Of a DNA stretch of 64,000 nt, positions 33,286-43,111 are shown in pieces (the stretch's first letter is position 1; every line of letters starts with the position of its first letter). A program made the position numbers and the translations under genes. A model generated the notes under the pieces. The model worked only from the letters and a program-made list of their open reading frames with translations. It made no database searches and was not told where the DNA came from. The stretch spans positions 62,001 through 126,000 of the forward strand of contig NZ_BILZ01000007.1 in NCBI RefSeq assembly GCF_004000825.1, in the 5' to 3' direction. This stretch comes from Paenibacillus kobensis NBRC 15729. GTDB lineage: Bacteria; Bacillota; Bacilli; Paenibacillales; Paenibacillaceae.

Positions 33286-34536
33286 CTAGCCCTTACTCGC
33301 CGCGACCGAGAAGACGACCGTCTTGGCGGTATTATCGACAAGCACGCTAACGTTATCCGTTCCGATCGTAATTTGTTTCGAAGCGAGCGGCCGGCCGGCT
33401 TCGACTTCGGCACAGACGGCTGCGAACCACTTGTTAAAGGCGAACGCATTGTAGCCGAACAACTGATTGGCGAACAGCGTGATCGCCTCGTTGTTCCGGG
33501 CTAGCGTTCCTTCGCGAAGCCGGACCGTTATCCCGTACGTATTGTAAGCGGGGTCGAGCCATATATCGGCTTCTTCGACTGCAGACGCTGAACTGCTGCT
33601 CTGCACCGCATTTTTCTCCGCGAGATCTTTGAATAGCCGCAATGTCGTGTTCACCACGTCGTAGTTGGTACCCCGCAGTTTTCCCGCTTGGAGCAACGAG
33701 TCGTAAGCATCCCACATCCTCTTGTCCGGGAACACGATGACCTTCTGGCCGCCGCCGGTCGTCGGGACGAGCCGCTGCAGCTTGTCCGCCGAAGGCGCTA
33801 CCGGAATGCGGGCGCTAGGATCGGTTAGCCGGTTCAGAATAACGAGTGCCTCGGCCCGAGTCACGATCTCGCCGACGCCGAACCGCCCGTCCGGATAGCC
33901 CTGCATGATCCCCTTAACGAGCACCTCCGAGATGAAACGCTGCATCCGGTCTGATGCACTGGTCAAATCGCCGTAAGCCTGCGCCACAGAGCGGCTGAAC
34001 GCTTCGTCCTCGAGATATTCCGTCTCCTGCAGCGTGTAGTACAGCACCTCCGCGACATTTTCCCGAGTCATGTTCGCCTGAAAGTCACTGTATCTGCTCC
34101 GATTGAGGAAATGAAGATCGCTCGCAACGTCGATATAAGGCTTCGCCCAATAGCCGGTCATGCTGGGCTTAAAGTCGTAATAGCGGTAATCCTGCGAAAG
34201 TACCGTCCGATTGTCCTCGCTTAATGAGCTCAGGAATGCCGATTTCCAGCTGCGGTTGCCATTAGGGAGCTGTTCCGAGTTGGACAAAATGAGCATTTTG
34301 ACAAACTGATCGATCTTAACGGGATCGTTCGGCCGGAAGCTTCCGTCCGGGAATCCGTCCAGAATGCCTTTGGTTACCATCGATTCTATCGTCGCTTTGC
34401 CCCAATGCTTGCTAATATCATTAAACGCTACTGCTTGCGCCGCATGAGCAGATGGTATGAAAGAAGTGAATACGGGCCCAACACTGCTTGCCAGCAGCAT
34501 GGCGCTAAGGGTGCCTATTGCGGTCCATCGTCTCAT
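33286..34536 (-). CDS. Secreted S-layer homology (SLH) domain protein
   Basis: A 416-residue exported protein with a signal peptide (MRRWTAIGTLSAMLLASSVGPVF...AHA-A) and three SLH-type segments in the first half. The clearest are DISKHWGKATIESMVTKGILDGFPDGSFRPNDPVKIDQF (about residues 40-80) and VLVKGIMQGYPDGRFGVGEIVTRAEALVILNRLTD (about 200-235); a weaker one is near 125-160. SLH domains bind pyruvylated wall polymers. The C-terminal ~170 residues show no family I recognise. ATG 34536 has AGGAGG 6 nt upstream; the longer ORF start is not used. Confidence 0.85.
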   Translation of the reverse strand: MRRWTAIGTLSAMLLASSVGPVFTSFIPSAHAAQAVAFNDISKHWGKATIESMVTKGILDGFPDGSFRPNDPVKIDQFVKMLILSNSEQLPNGNRSWKSAFLSSLSEDNRTVLSQDYRYYDFKPSMTGYWAKPYIDVASDLHFLNRSRYSDFQANMTRENVAEVLYYTLQETEYLEDEAFSRSVAQAYGDLTSASDRMQRFISEVLVKGIMQGYPDGRFGVGEIVTRAEALVILNRLTDPSARIPVAPSADKLQRLVPTTGGGQKVIVFPDKRMWDAYDSLLQAGKLRGTNYDVVNTTLRLFKDLAEKNAVQSSSSASAVEEADIWLDPAYNTYGITVRLREGTLARNNEAITLFANQLFGYNAFAFNKWFAAVCAEVEAGRPLASKQITIGTDNVSVLVDNTAKTVVFSVAASKG

Positions 34537-34805
34537 GTCGATCCTCCTGTTATTGTTCCTGATGAAATTCGACAACATTTAATAGATAACCACATTCTGG
34601 TGGGTTTGTGAATTGGACCTAATGACTAGGAGAAATTCTTCTTCTATCAGATAAAAAATGAGGCTTGGTGCCTTATCGCGTCCGGGCAATATTAGCTTGA
34701 TATCGAAGTTACAAGTGCTGTTGGTCTTATGGCGAACGGGGCGAAGTCTTCGATTTCGATCTGCTTCATTCGAATTTTAACGAAAATCCAGCCGCAATCT
34801 TTTAA

Positions 34806-34825
34806 CTACCATACAAGTATGGTAG
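34806..34825. promoter_or_regulatory. Perfect palindromic operator upstream of gntR/uxuA operon
   Basis: CTACCATACAAGTATGGTAG, a 9-2-9 perfect inverted repeat ending 46 bp before the GntR start. It is flanked by TTAACT and TATAGC, which could be the promoter hexamers it separates. The length and centre fit a FadR/UxuR-type GntR dimer site. Confidence 0.7.
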
Positions 34826-34871
34826 TATAGCAATCAGAAACGAAAGAGCTGTAGCATGAGGAGGTGAACCA

Positions 34872-35555
34872 TTGAATTTTACGTTAAAGCCCGTTCAGGC
34901 GGTATCGACTCGCGATGCGGTCTACGCCTCTCTGCGAGAGCTTATTCTGCAGTTGGAGCTTCCGCCAGGCACTGCGATTTCGGAGAAGGACATTGCGCTT
35001 AAGTTCAACGTCAGCCGCACGCCCGTGCGGGAAAGCTTTGTCCGTCTTGCGCAGGAAGGGCTGCTGGAAGTATATCCGCAGCGCGGAACGTTCGTCTCGT
35101 TGATCGATACGAATCTGGTTGAGGAAGCGCGGTTCATGAGGGAACAGCTGGAGGTGGCAGTCGTCAGGCTTGCTTGCGCCGAGTTTCCGGCCGAACAGCT
35201 TGCGGCGCTAGACGATAACATTGCACGCCAGCGTGCTTGCCTCGATGCGCATGACTATAAGCTGATGTTCGAGCTGGACGAGTTGTTCCACCGGACAATC
35301 TTCGAAGGCTGCAAGAAGAGCAATACATGGGCCGTTCTCGGCGGTATTATTGCTCATCTGAACAGAAGCCGCGTGCTTCGGCTGGCAGCGGATCATCAAT
35401 GGGGTCATCTATACGAGCAGCACCGGGGCATCGTCGAAGCGATTCGCACGCGCGACGCGGAATCAGCCGCCAAGCTGATGACGGAACATATGCACTTATC
35501 GGTTGCTGATCAGGCGCTGCTCAAGGAGAAGTACCCGGATTATTTTAAAGCATAA
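34872..35555 (+). CDS. GntR-family regulator, FadR (FCD) subfamily
   Basis: A 227-residue regulator. The N-terminal winged helix is DAVYASLRELILQLELPPGTAISEKDIALKFNVSRTPVRESFVRLAQEGLLEVYPQRGTFV, and the C-terminal FCD domain has metal-ligand-type residues in EARFMREQLEVAVV, ELDELFHRTIFEGC and LYEQHRGIVEAI...MTEHMHLS. TTG 34872 is the start, 5 nt after AGGAGGTG. It heads the uxuA operon and has a perfect palindrome in its promoter, so it is very likely the UxuR-like repressor responding to a hexuronate intermediate (inference). Confidence 0.88.
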   Translation: MNFTLKPVQAVSTRDAVYASLRELILQLELPPGTAISEKDIALKFNVSRTPVRESFVRLAQEGLLEVYPQRGTFVSLIDTNLVEEARFMREQLEVAVVRLACAEFPAEQLAALDDNIARQRACLDAHDYKLMFELDELFHRTIFEGCKKSNTWAVLGGIIAHLNRSRVLRLAADHQWGHLYEQHRGIVEAIRTRDAESAAKLMTEHMHLSVADQALLKEKYPDYFKA

Positions 35556-35588
35556 TTATACTTACCTATTTTGGAGGCGAATTTTCGT

Positions 35589-36674
35589 ATGAAAATGGTA
35601 TTCCGATGGTTCGGCGAAGGCAACGACACCGTCTCGCTCGATCAAATCCGGCAAATTCCAGGCGTTGAAGGTATCGTATGGTCGCTGCATGACGTGCCTG
35701 CGGGCGAAGAGTGGCCAATGGACAAAATTATGGCGGTCAAGGAGCAAGCCGACCGTGCCGGACTTCACTTGAAGGTCGTTGAAAGCGTCAACATCCATGA
35801 AGACATCAAGCTCGGATTGCCTTCGCGCGATCTGTATATCGATAACTACAAGAAGACGATTGCCAAGCTCGCTCAAGTTGGCGTCAAGGTCATTTGCTAT
35901 AACTTCATGCCGGTATTCGACTGGCTGCGTACGGATCTGCACAAGGAGCTGGAAGACGGTTCGACTGCACTGTTCTATGAGAAGAGCAAAATCGCGGATA
36001 TCGACCCGTTCGATCTCGTGAAGGAGATCAACAAAAACTCCAAGCTGACGATGCCTGGCTGGGAGCCGGAGCGTCTCGCGCATCTCACGAAGCTGTTCGA
36101 AGCCTATAAAGGCGTGTCGCAAGAAGATCTGTGGGCGAACTGCAAATATTTCTTGGATGAGATCATTCCGGTCGCGGCTCAGCACGATATCAAAATGGCC
36201 ATTCATCCGGACGATCCGCCATGGCCGATCTTCGGTCTGCCGCGCATCATTACGGGGCAAGACAACATTCGCCGTTTCCTCTCGCTGCATGACAGCCCTT
36301 ATAACGGCATTACGCTGTGCAGCGGCTCGATGGGCGCGAATCCGGAGAACGACATCGTGTCGATGGTTCACGAGTTCATTGACCGTATTCCGTTCACGCA
36401 TATCCGCAACGTCCGCGTATACGAGAACGGCGACTTCATCGAGACGTCGCACCGGACGCAGGACGGTACGGTTGATATCGCCGGCATCGTACAAGCATAC
36501 GCAGAAGAAGGTTTCGAAGGCTTCGCGCGTCCAGACCACGGCCGCCATATTTGGGACGAGCAATGCCGCCCAGGCTACGGCCTGTACGACCGCGCGCTCG
36601 GCATTATGTATCTGTGGGGCGTATGGGACAGCCACCGCAGAACGGTTGAAGCAGCGAAAGGATCGGTGAAATAA
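35589..36674 (+). CDS. uxuA: D-mannonate dehydratase
   Basis: A 361-residue TIM-barrel enzyme that dehydrates D-mannonate to 2-keto-3-deoxygluconate. UxuA strings are [91 protein letters not shown] and [12 protein letters not shown]. His and Asp/Cys metal ligands are in place. ATG 35589 (11 nt after GGAGG) was chosen over an upstream TTG. It follows the GntR gene by 33 bp and overlaps functionally with the next gene, which starts 1 bp after its stop. Confidence 0.95.
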   Translation: MKMVFRWFGEGNDTVSLDQIRQIPGVEGIVWSLHDVPAGEEWPMDKIMAVKEQADRAGLHLKVVESVNIHEDIKLGLPSRDLYIDNYKKTIAKLAQVGVKVICYNFMPVFDWLRTDLHKELEDGSTALFYEKSKIADIDPFDLVKEINKNSKLTMPGWEPERLAHLTKLFEAYKGVSQEDLWANCKYFLDEIIPVAAQHDIKMAIHPDDPPWPIFGLPRIITGQDNIRRFLSLHDSPYNGITLCSGSMGANPENDIVSMVHEFIDRIPFTHIRNVRVYENGDFIETSHRTQDGTVDIAGIVQAYAEEGFEGFARPDHGRHIWDEQCRPGYGLYDRALGIMYLWGVWDSHRRTVEAAKGSVK

Positions 36675-36675
36675 G

Positions 36676-37530
36676 ATGGCAACGGCGAACTTATTCCCTG
36701 CAATCGAAGGCAAAGTCGTCGTCGTAACGGGCGGCGCAGGCGTATTGTGCCGTGTCATGGCGAAAGAATTGGCGCGTCAAGGCGCGCGCATCGCGATTCT
36801 GAACCGGACGCTGTCCAAAGGCGAGGAAGTCGTAGCTGAAATCCGTGAAGCAGGCGGAAAGGCTGTAGCGATTTCCTGTGACGTAACGGATGCAGACAGT
36901 GTACAGCGCGCAGCGGACGAAGTGCTTGCGAAGCTCGGTCCGTGCGACATTCTGATCAACGGCGCAGGCGGCAACCACCCGAGCGCGAACACGACGAACG
37001 AGACGTTCTCCGCTGAAGATATGGCGAATCCGGACGTAACTTCGTTCTTCGACCTTAGCATTCAAGGCTTCCGCAACGTACTCGATCTGAACTTTGTCGG
37101 CACGCTGATCCCGACGCAGGCGTTCGCGAAGCAAATGCTGGGCCGCGAGGGCGTATCGGTCATCAACGTATCGTCGATGAGCGCTCCGTCGCCAATGACG
37201 AAAGTTCCAGCCTACAGCGCTGCGAAAGCGGCGATCGAGAACTTCAACCAATGGCTTGCGGTCCACCTTGCAGAGGCAGGCATCCGCGTCAATGCGATTG
37301 CGCCGGGCTTCTTCGTGACGGAGCAGAACCACAAGCTGCTGAAGAACGAGGATGGCTCTTTGACGCCGCGTTCGCACAAAATTATTTCGCATACGCCGAT
37401 GCGTCGCTTCGGCAAGCCGGAAGATCTGATCGGCGCGCTGCTCTGGCTGTGCGACGAGACGATGTCCGGCTTCGTGACCGGCATCGTCGTGCCGGTCGAC
37501 GGCGGCTTCCTGGCTTACTCGGGCGTGTAA
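36676..37530 (+). CDS. SDR-family D-mannonate oxidoreductase (fructuronate reductase)
   Basis: A 284-residue short-chain dehydrogenase with TGGAGVLC at the cofactor loop, [49 protein letters not shown] (Ser/Tyr/Lys catalytic set) and the C-terminal [26 protein letters not shown]. The lost third Gly in the TGxxxGxG motif (GVLC) is an unusual feature. Its position directly after uxuA matches the Bacillus yjmF arrangement, where an SDR rather than a polyol dehydrogenase reduces D-fructuronate to D-mannonate. The spacing of 1 bp means translational coupling. Confidence 0.87.
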   Translation: MATANLFPAIEGKVVVVTGGAGVLCRVMAKELARQGARIAILNRTLSKGEEVVAEIREAGGKAVAISCDVTDADSVQRAADEVLAKLGPCDILINGAGGNHPSANTTNETFSAEDMANPDVTSFFDLSIQGFRNVLDLNFVGTLIPTQAFAKQMLGREGVSVINVSSMSAPSPMTKVPAYSAAKAAIENFNQWLAVHLAEAGIRVNAIAPGFFVTEQNHKLLKNEDGSLTPRSHKIISHTPMRRFGKPEDLIGALLWLCDETMSGFVTGIVVPVDGGFLAYSGV

Positions 37531-37583
37531 TCCAATCTTGATATTAAATGGAAATAGATTAGCCTTTAGGAGGATGGACGACA

Positions 37584-39659
37584 ATGAGCAACAAAACGAA
37601 ACGCGGCGGCGGCTATGAAGCTTGGCTCGGTTACCGGCAGCTGCCGGCGAACGACCGACTTGTGGCGCTTGGACGCTTCGGCGGACGCATTATCGTAACG
37701 GAATCGGCGGAAGTTATTATGTCTGCAGCAGCAGAATTGAACGAGGCGTTGAGCAGCATGCTCGGCCGCTCCCCGGTCATCTCGGAAGAAGCGGGCGGCA
37801 CAGGCGGCTGCATCGCAATCGGTACGTTCGGCGGCGGCAACTCAGGCGTGGAACGCGTATTCGAAGCAGGTGAGCAGCCGGCAACAGGGCCGGAAGGCTT
37901 CGCAGTCAAGACGGATGCGGCGAGCGGCATCGTTGCGATCGGCGCAGAGCAGCCGGCAGGCGTCTTGTACGGCGTGTTCCATCTTATTCGTCTGATTGCG
38001 GCTGGCGCTTCGTTGGACGGCCTCGACATCGTCGAACGTCCGGTCAACGGCATCCGTATGATCAACCAATGGGACAACATCGACGGAAGCATTGAGCGCG
38101 GCTATGCGGGCAAGTCGATTTTCTACAAAGACGATGAGATCGTCAGCGACATGAGCCGAATTGAAGATTACGCGCGTCTGCTCGCATCGACGGGCATTAA
38201 CGCGATCTCGATTAATAACGTGAACGTACACAAGTTCGAGACGATGTTCGTTACGGATCGATTCCTTCCGCAAATTACGCGTATCGCGGGCATTCTGCGC
38301 CGTTATGCGATCAAGCTGTTCCTGAGCGTTAACTTCGCCAGTCCGATCGAAGTGGGGGGCCTGACGACGGCTGATCCGCTCGACGAGGGCGTACGTCAAT
38401 GGTGGAAAGACAAGACAGCCGAGCTGTACAAGGCGATTCCAGACTTCGGCGGATACCTTGTGAAAGCCGATTCGGAGAACCGCCCTGGCCCGTTCTCGTA
38501 CGGACGCGACCATGCGGACGGCTCGAATATGCTGGCCGAAGCACTGAAGCCTTACGGCGGCCTCGTCATCTGGCGCTGCTTCGTATACAACTGCAAGCAG
38601 GATTGGCGCGACCGTTCCACGGACCGTGCGCGTGCGGCATACGATCACTTCAAGCCGCTTGACGGCCGGTTTATGGACAACGTTATTTTGCAGATCAAGA
38701 ACGGACCGATGGACTTCCAAGTACGCGAGCCGGTGTCGCCGCTCTTCGGCGCATTGGAGCATACGAACAGCATGATGGAGTTCCAGGTTGCACATGAATA
38801 TACGGGTCAAGCACGCCATGTGTGCTATCTTGTGCCGCAATGGAAGCAAGTGCTTGAATTCGACACGTATGCGAAGGGCGAAGGCTCTTATGTGAAACGC
38901 GTCGTCGACGGCACGATCCACGGCAACAAGTACAACGGCTTCGCGGCTGTATCGAACATCGGAGACAGCAACAACTGGACGTCCCATCCGATGTCGCAGG
39001 CGAATCTGTACGGCTACGGCCGTCTCGCATGGAATCCGGAGCTTTCCTCGGAAGATATCGCACTGGAGTGGACGCAGCAGACGTTCGGCAGCGACGAGCG
39101 CGTCATCCGAACGGTTGTCAGCATGCTGATGGATTCGTGGGGCATCTATGAATCGTACACGGCGCCGCTTGGTGTAGGCTGGATGGTTAATCCGGATCAC
39201 CACTACGGCCCGAATGTCGACGGGTACGAGTATTCGAAGTGGGGCACGTACCATTTTGCCGATTGCCATGGCATTGGCGTCGACCGTACGGTCGAGACAG
39301 GTACTGGCTACTCGCATCAATACATGGGACCTAACGTGTCAAAGTTCAATACGCTGGAGACGTGCCCGGACGAGCTGCTTCTGTTCTTCCACCACGTTCC
39401 TTATACGCATGTGCTGCACTCGGGCAAGACCGTCATTCAGCACATCTATGACACGCATTTCGAAGGCGTTGAACAGGCAGCGACGCTGCTGGGCCGCTGG
39501 AACAGCCTCGAAGGCTTGATCGAGCCGGAGACATTCCGCATCGGAGCAGACAAGCTGGCGGAGCAAGCAGAGCATTCGAAAGAATGGCGCGATATGATCA
39601 ACACGTACTTCTTCCGCAAATCGGGCATTAACGACGATAAAGGCCGGAAAATTTATTAA
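37584..39659 (+). CDS. aguA: GH67 alpha-glucuronidase
   Basis: A 691-residue intracellular enzyme (no signal peptide) that removes 4-O-methyl-glucuronic acid from xylo-oligosaccharides. Family strings are [119 protein letters not shown] and [28 protein letters not shown]. Length is standard. It is the last gene of the gntR-uxuA-SDR operon and supplies glucuronate for it; uronate isomerase (uxaC) is not in this operon and must be elsewhere. AGGAGG precedes the ATG. Confidence 0.96.
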   Translation: MSNKTKRGGGYEAWLGYRQLPANDRLVALGRFGGRIIVTESAEVIMSAAAELNEALSSMLGRSPVISEEAGGTGGCIAIGTFGGGNSGVERVFEAGEQPATGPEGFAVKTDAASGIVAIGAEQPAGVLYGVFHLIRLIAAGASLDGLDIVERPVNGIRMINQWDNIDGSIERGYAGKSIFYKDDEIVSDMSRIEDYARLLASTGINAISINNVNVHKFETMFVTDRFLPQITRIAGILRRYAIKLFLSVNFASPIEVGGLTTADPLDEGVRQWWKDKTAELYKAIPDFGGYLVKADSENRPGPFSYGRDHADGSNMLAEALKPYGGLVIWRCFVYNCKQDWRDRSTDRARAAYDHFKPLDGRFMDNVILQIKNGPMDFQVREPVSPLFGALEHTNSMMEFQVAHEYTGQARHVCYLVPQWKQVLEFDTYAKGEGSYVKRVVDGTIHGNKYNGFAAVSNIGDSNNWTSHPMSQANLYGYGRLAWNPELSSEDIALEWTQQTFGSDERVIRTVVSMLMDSWGIYESYTAPLGVGWMVNPDHHYGPNVDGYEYSKWGTYHFADCHGIGVDRTVETGTGYSHQYMGPNVSKFNTLETCPDELLLFFHHVPYTHVLHSGKTVIQHIYDTHFEGVEQAATLLGRWNSLEGLIEPETFRIGADKLAEQAEHSKEWRDMINTYFFRKSGINDDKGRKIY

Positions 39660-39668
39660 GCAATGGGA

Positions 39669-39701
39669 AGCCGCGGCTCAATAAGAGCTGCGGCTTTTTT
39701 T
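39669..39701 (+). terminator. Intrinsic terminator of the glucuronate operon
   Basis: AGCCGCgGCTC-aataa-GAGCtGCGGCT followed by seven T, about 10 bp after aguA. Confidence 0.92.
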
Positions 39702-39856
39702 GCGTACTGGGGCTTGGCGGGGCGCGCGATTTTGCATGGTCGGGTGTTCAAATATTTTAATGAAATTTTTAGGAGCATGGACCCAATATTCGACAACGTT
39801 TGTTGAGGCAGGTTTTTATAATAAGTGAGCTGGGAAAATAAACAAGCTGCGTCATG

Positions 39857-39877
39857 AATGATACATAATGTATCATT
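39857..39877. promoter_or_regulatory. Perfect palindrome shared with the lasso promoter (copy 1)
   Basis: AATGATACATAATGTATCATT, core TGATAC-ATAAT-GTATCA. The same TGATAC-N5-GTATCA arrangement, followed by the same TTTTA, occurs at 47217-47233. A TATAAT (39817) lies 42 bp before its start; its -35 is weak. It is about 140 bp before the start of the secreted protein gene. Confidence 0.65.
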
Positions 39878-39956
39878 TTAGTTACGAGTTTGAATGAATT
39901 CCCCAAGGTGATGGTCAGATCGGGCTAAGCGGCATGCAGCCTAAGCAATTAGCGGC

Positions 39957-39980
39957 GGTTAGACGGTTAGACGGTTAGAC
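39957..39980. repeat. GGTTAGAC x 3 microsatellite
   Basis: Three perfect 8-bp units (39957, 39965, 39973), 20 bp before the ribosome site of the secreted 902-residue protein. Confidence 0.9.
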
Positions 39981-40015
39981 ATCCCAATATTCTAAGGTTT
40001 GGAGGAGTTGTCGTA

Positions 40016-42724
40016 ATGGCATTCGCAGGTAAGAAGCGGTTATCGGTATTGCTAATACTCGTGATGACGGTGTTCATGCTCGGGCAGAGCATTGTCTTCG
40101 CGGAGGATGCAGCCAAAGGCGGAAGCGAGCCTGTTAAAGATGAAAGCTTAAAGCCGTTCCCGTCGAAGAACGAGGGAGGAACGCGGTTCGCCGCAGCGAG
40201 AGCATTGTATTCGGGGAACTTCGGCAATGACTTCGTACAAGCGCAAGTAGGAAGCGACGGGCGCTTCAATGCCGGCATTAACCAGCTCGGCACCGAAGAC
40301 TGGTATAACATCATGTTTAGTTGGCCGTCTTCGCCATGGTCATCTTTCACAACGGTGAAAGTGGACGGGGAAGACCGGGTATACGGCAATTCGCCAGACG
40401 GGACGTTTATTTCTACTCCCGCTAACAACGGCGATGATACGTCGAACGACTCGGTCTGGAGAACGGGAGACGTTACGGTTCGGCAATTGCTGCAGCCCGG
40501 TATTAACCCGGCGACCGGCCTGCCCGATGCGCTTCAAATCCGGTACGTCATTACGAATACCGGCAGCGCCGCTCATGATGTCGGCTTGCGCATGATGCTG
40601 GACACGATGGTGAACGGCAACGATTCAGCGCCGTTCAAGGTACCGGGAGCTTCCGGAATCGAATCGATCAACTATGAGAAGGATTATGTCGGAGCGGCAG
40701 TGCCGTCGTTCTGGCAGGTGTTCAACGATTTCAACAATCCGGACATCAGTGCTCAATATACGATGCAAGGCCGCGATTCGACGCCTCCGGACAGGTTCAC
40801 CATTGCAAGCTGGGGTGCAATTCAAGGGACGCTGTGGAATTATGCGATTTCGCCAGGCTCTTACACGGGAGACAGCGCGGTCGGCATGTGGTGGAATCCG
40901 GTGTCGCTTGCTCCAGGCGAACAGAAAGTCATTACGACCTATTACGGCAGACCGGGCGTAGGGGGCGAAAGCGCACTCGTCTTGGCGGGCAGACAAAAGC
41001 TGTCTTATGACGAATGGTCGGCAGGCTCATTCAATTTGATTTCTTACCTGACGAACAACACGGCTTCCAGCTTAACGAATGTTAGGCTGCAGCTTGAAGC
41101 GGATCCGGGACTTACGGCAATCGACGGCGATTTGGAGCATACGATCGGTACGCTTGCCAGCGGTGCAACGATTCAATCGGCTTGGAAGCTGCAGCCGAAT
41201 GCAGCGGGAACGCATCACTTGACGGTGAAGGCTTACGCCGACGGGTCGGCGGAGCCGTACGCAACCGCTGCCTTCCAGGTACAGGCGCTGGAACCGGTCG
41301 TTCCGCCTAACGTTACGCTTGGCGGAAGCCGCGGCACGACCGCAGACGGCACGCCAATCTCGGGCCGCACAAGCCCGCTCACGGTGCAGGCTCATTATGA
41401 CAGTCCGCAAGCAACAGGCGTGACGCTCATCGCGACGGATGGCGATGGCACGACGTATACAGCAGAGTTGAGCTCAACGAACGGCGTCGATTGGTCGCAT
41501 ACGTTCACTCCGTATGCGGTAGGGCTATGGGAATCGCCGCTGACGATTACGCTTATTCCTCATTACGCTGACGGCGATGGGCCGCAGGAGCAATTCCCTG
41601 TCGAGCTGATCGATCCGAGCGGTTACGTATACAACGAGCTTGAAGGTGAAGATTGGAGATTGCCTGGAGCTACGGTTACACTGCAGTATTACGATCCTTT
41701 GTTGACTACATGGGTCAATATGAGCGAAGAAGCTTATTCGGGCAGAATGTCACCGATTACGAATCCGCAGGTGACCGGCACAGACGGACGGTATGCGTGG
41801 GATGTAGCAGCCGGTTCGTACCGCGTCGTCGTCAGCAGACCGGGCTTTGCAACGGTAACGAGCCGGGAAGTGGCGGTTCCGCCTCCAGTGACCGATCTGC
41901 ATGTCGGACTCGTTCCGACGGATGCCGCAGCTCCTGTTGTGAGCTTCTCGGGTGTGCAGGATGGTGAAACGTACACGGGACCGGTCACGACAAACTTCTG
42001 GGCTACCGATGATACGGCTGGCGTGCGATCCATCAGTTATAAGATTGATGATGCCGAAGCCGTAATTGTATCCGGTGATCATGCTGCTCTCCCTACGATC
42101 GATGCAGAGGGGAATCATAAGCTTGTATTGACGGCGGTTGACCATGTAGGCAACGAAGCGACGGCAACGGTCCTTTTCACCATTGTGAATCCGGATTCAA
42201 CCGCTCCGACTACGACGCTGCTGATCAATTCGGCCGCTCCGGTCGATTATTACAACTCGACAGAGTTGACGATTACGCTTAATGCGGCGGACAATGCAGG
42301 CGGCAGCGGTGTTGCTGCAACGTACTATCGGATCAATAATGCCTTTGGGCCTTGGATTCTGTACACGGGACCTAAGGTTGTGACTTTCAACAAGTATATC
42401 AATAGGCTCGAATATTATAGCGTCGATGCAGCCGGCAATGTCGAAAGCATACATTTAATCACGCCTCGGGTCGACCTTGTGAAGCCGATGACCAAATATA
42501 CGGCAAGTCCGAACTTCGTATTGGATAAGGGCGGAATGGTGCTCAAGGGCTACAAAGTAACGCTTGTCCCGCAGGATGATTATTCCGGCACCCGCAAAAC
42601 GTGGTACCGCATCAACTACGGCGCATGGACCGAGTATAAAGGTCCGTTCCTGATTAACGACTTGCAGACGAAAGTCAATTACTACAGCGAGGATATCGCG
42701 GGCAACATAGAAAAGGTTAATTAA
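40016..42724 (+). CDS. Large secreted protein with CarboxypepD_reg-like and OmpL47-like repeats
   Basis: A 902-residue exported protein (signal peptide cut near VFAEDAA). Residues ~55-330 are a beta-rich region I do not recognise (SGNFGNDFVQAQVGSDGRFNAGINQLG...; VMDTMVN-like LRMMLDTMVNGND). Next come Ig-like segments, then a CarboxypepD_reg-like unit (GYVYNELEGEDWRLPGATVTL...GRYAWDVAAGSYRVVVSRPGF). At least three OmpL47-like repeats follow (SYKIDDAEA, TYYRINNAFGPWILYTGPKVVTF...LEYYSVDAAGNVES, TWYRINYGAWTEYKGPF...VNYYSEDIAGNIE). No SLH, LPXTG or catalytic motif is seen. GGAGGAG lies 8 nt before the ATG. Its upstream palindrome is shared with the lasso operon. Function unknown; an extracellular binding or adhesion role fits. 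Confidence 0.8.
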   Translation: MAFAGKKRLSVLLILVMTVFMLGQSIVFAEDAAKGGSEPVKDESLKPFPSKNEGGTRFAAARALYSGNFGNDFVQAQVGSDGRFNAGINQLGTEDWYNIMFSWPSSPWSSFTTVKVDGEDRVYGNSPDGTFISTPANNGDDTSNDSVWRTGDVTVRQLLQPGINPATGLPDALQIRYVITNTGSAAHDVGLRMMLDTMVNGNDSAPFKVPGASGIESINYEKDYVGAAVPSFWQVFNDFNNPDISAQYTMQGRDSTPPDRFTIASWGAIQGTLWNYAISPGSYTGDSAVGMWWNPVSLAPGEQKVITTYYGRPGVGGESALVLAGRQKLSYDEWSAGSFNLISYLTNNTASSLTNVRLQLEADPGLTAIDGDLEHTIGTLASGATIQSAWKLQPNAAGTHHLTVKAYADGSAEPYATAAFQVQALEPVVPPNVTLGGSRGTTADGTPISGRTSPLTVQAHYDSPQATGVTLIATDGDGTTYTAELSSTNGVDWSHTFTPYAVGLWESPLTITLIPHYADGDGPQEQFPVELIDPSGYVYNELEGEDWRLPGATVTLQYYDPLLTTWVNMSEEAYSGRMSPITNPQVTGTDGRYAWDVAAGSYRVVVSRPGFATVTSREVAVPPPVTDLHVGLVPTDAAAPVVSFSGVQDGETYTGPVTTNFWATDDTAGVRSISYKIDDAEAVIVSGDHAALPTIDAEGNHKLVLTAVDHVGNEATATVLFTIVNPDSTAPTTTLLINSAAPVDYYNSTELTITLNAADNAGGSGVAATYYRINNAFGPWILYTGPKVVTFNKYINRLEYYSVDAAGNVESIHLITPRVDLVKPMTKYTASPNFVLDKGGMVLKGYKVTLVPQDDYSGTRKTWYRINYGAWTEYKGPFLINDLQTKVNYYSEDIAGNIEKVN

Positions 42725-42822
42725 TCACTCATCAACTATCTCGGCTGGTTCCCGCAAGGGAGCCAGTCTCCACAAGCGGAGCGGGCTGCTTTCTATTAGG
42801 CTGCAGCTCCTTAATCAACAAC

Positions 42823-42858
42823 AAAGGCGCCAAGGGGAGGAATCCCATGGCGCCTTTT
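42823..42858 (+). terminator. Intrinsic terminator after the secreted protein gene
   Basis: AAAGGCGCCA / TGGCGCCTTTTG stem with a GGGG-GGAATCCC inner pairing, about 100 bp after the stop. Confidence 0.8.
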
Positions 42859-42946
42859 GTGTTGTAAAAAGTTGGATTGAATGTTTTACCTTAGACGAGC
42901 AAGGTGGTTTTGCGAGTCTATGAGGCAGTTTAGCTAAGGGAACGGA

Positions 42947-43067
42947 GCAAGCGAATGATTCTGAAGAAACGAAGTGGTCGCCTTTGTCGCCGGATTGCAA
43001 CCTTGTAGCGATCTTATTAGAACAGAGCAATCCGGCGACAACAGCGATCGTAAGAACATTCGCTTGC
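42947..43067. repeat. Family-B palindromic element, copy 3, just downstream of lasD
   Basis: Inner stem CCGGATTGCA / AGCAATCCGG and the shared strings TCGCCTTTGTC and GACAACAGCGATCGTAAG as at 16 kb. The outer arms differ but still pair: GCAAGCGAATGATTCT / AGAACATTCGCTTGC. A further half-arm CATTCGCTTGCGGAG follows. It begins 45 bp beyond the lasD stop and may form the 3' structure of the lasso transcript. Confidence 0.7.
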
Positions 43068-43111
43068 GGAGAGACCGAACATTCGCTTGCGGAGTGGAAT
43101 CCGCGATTAAT

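Noticed and set aside
37842-39320. Long antisense frame inside the alpha-glucuronidase gene
   Set aside because: It is a shadow of a highly codon-biased GH67 gene and lacks a ribosome site.
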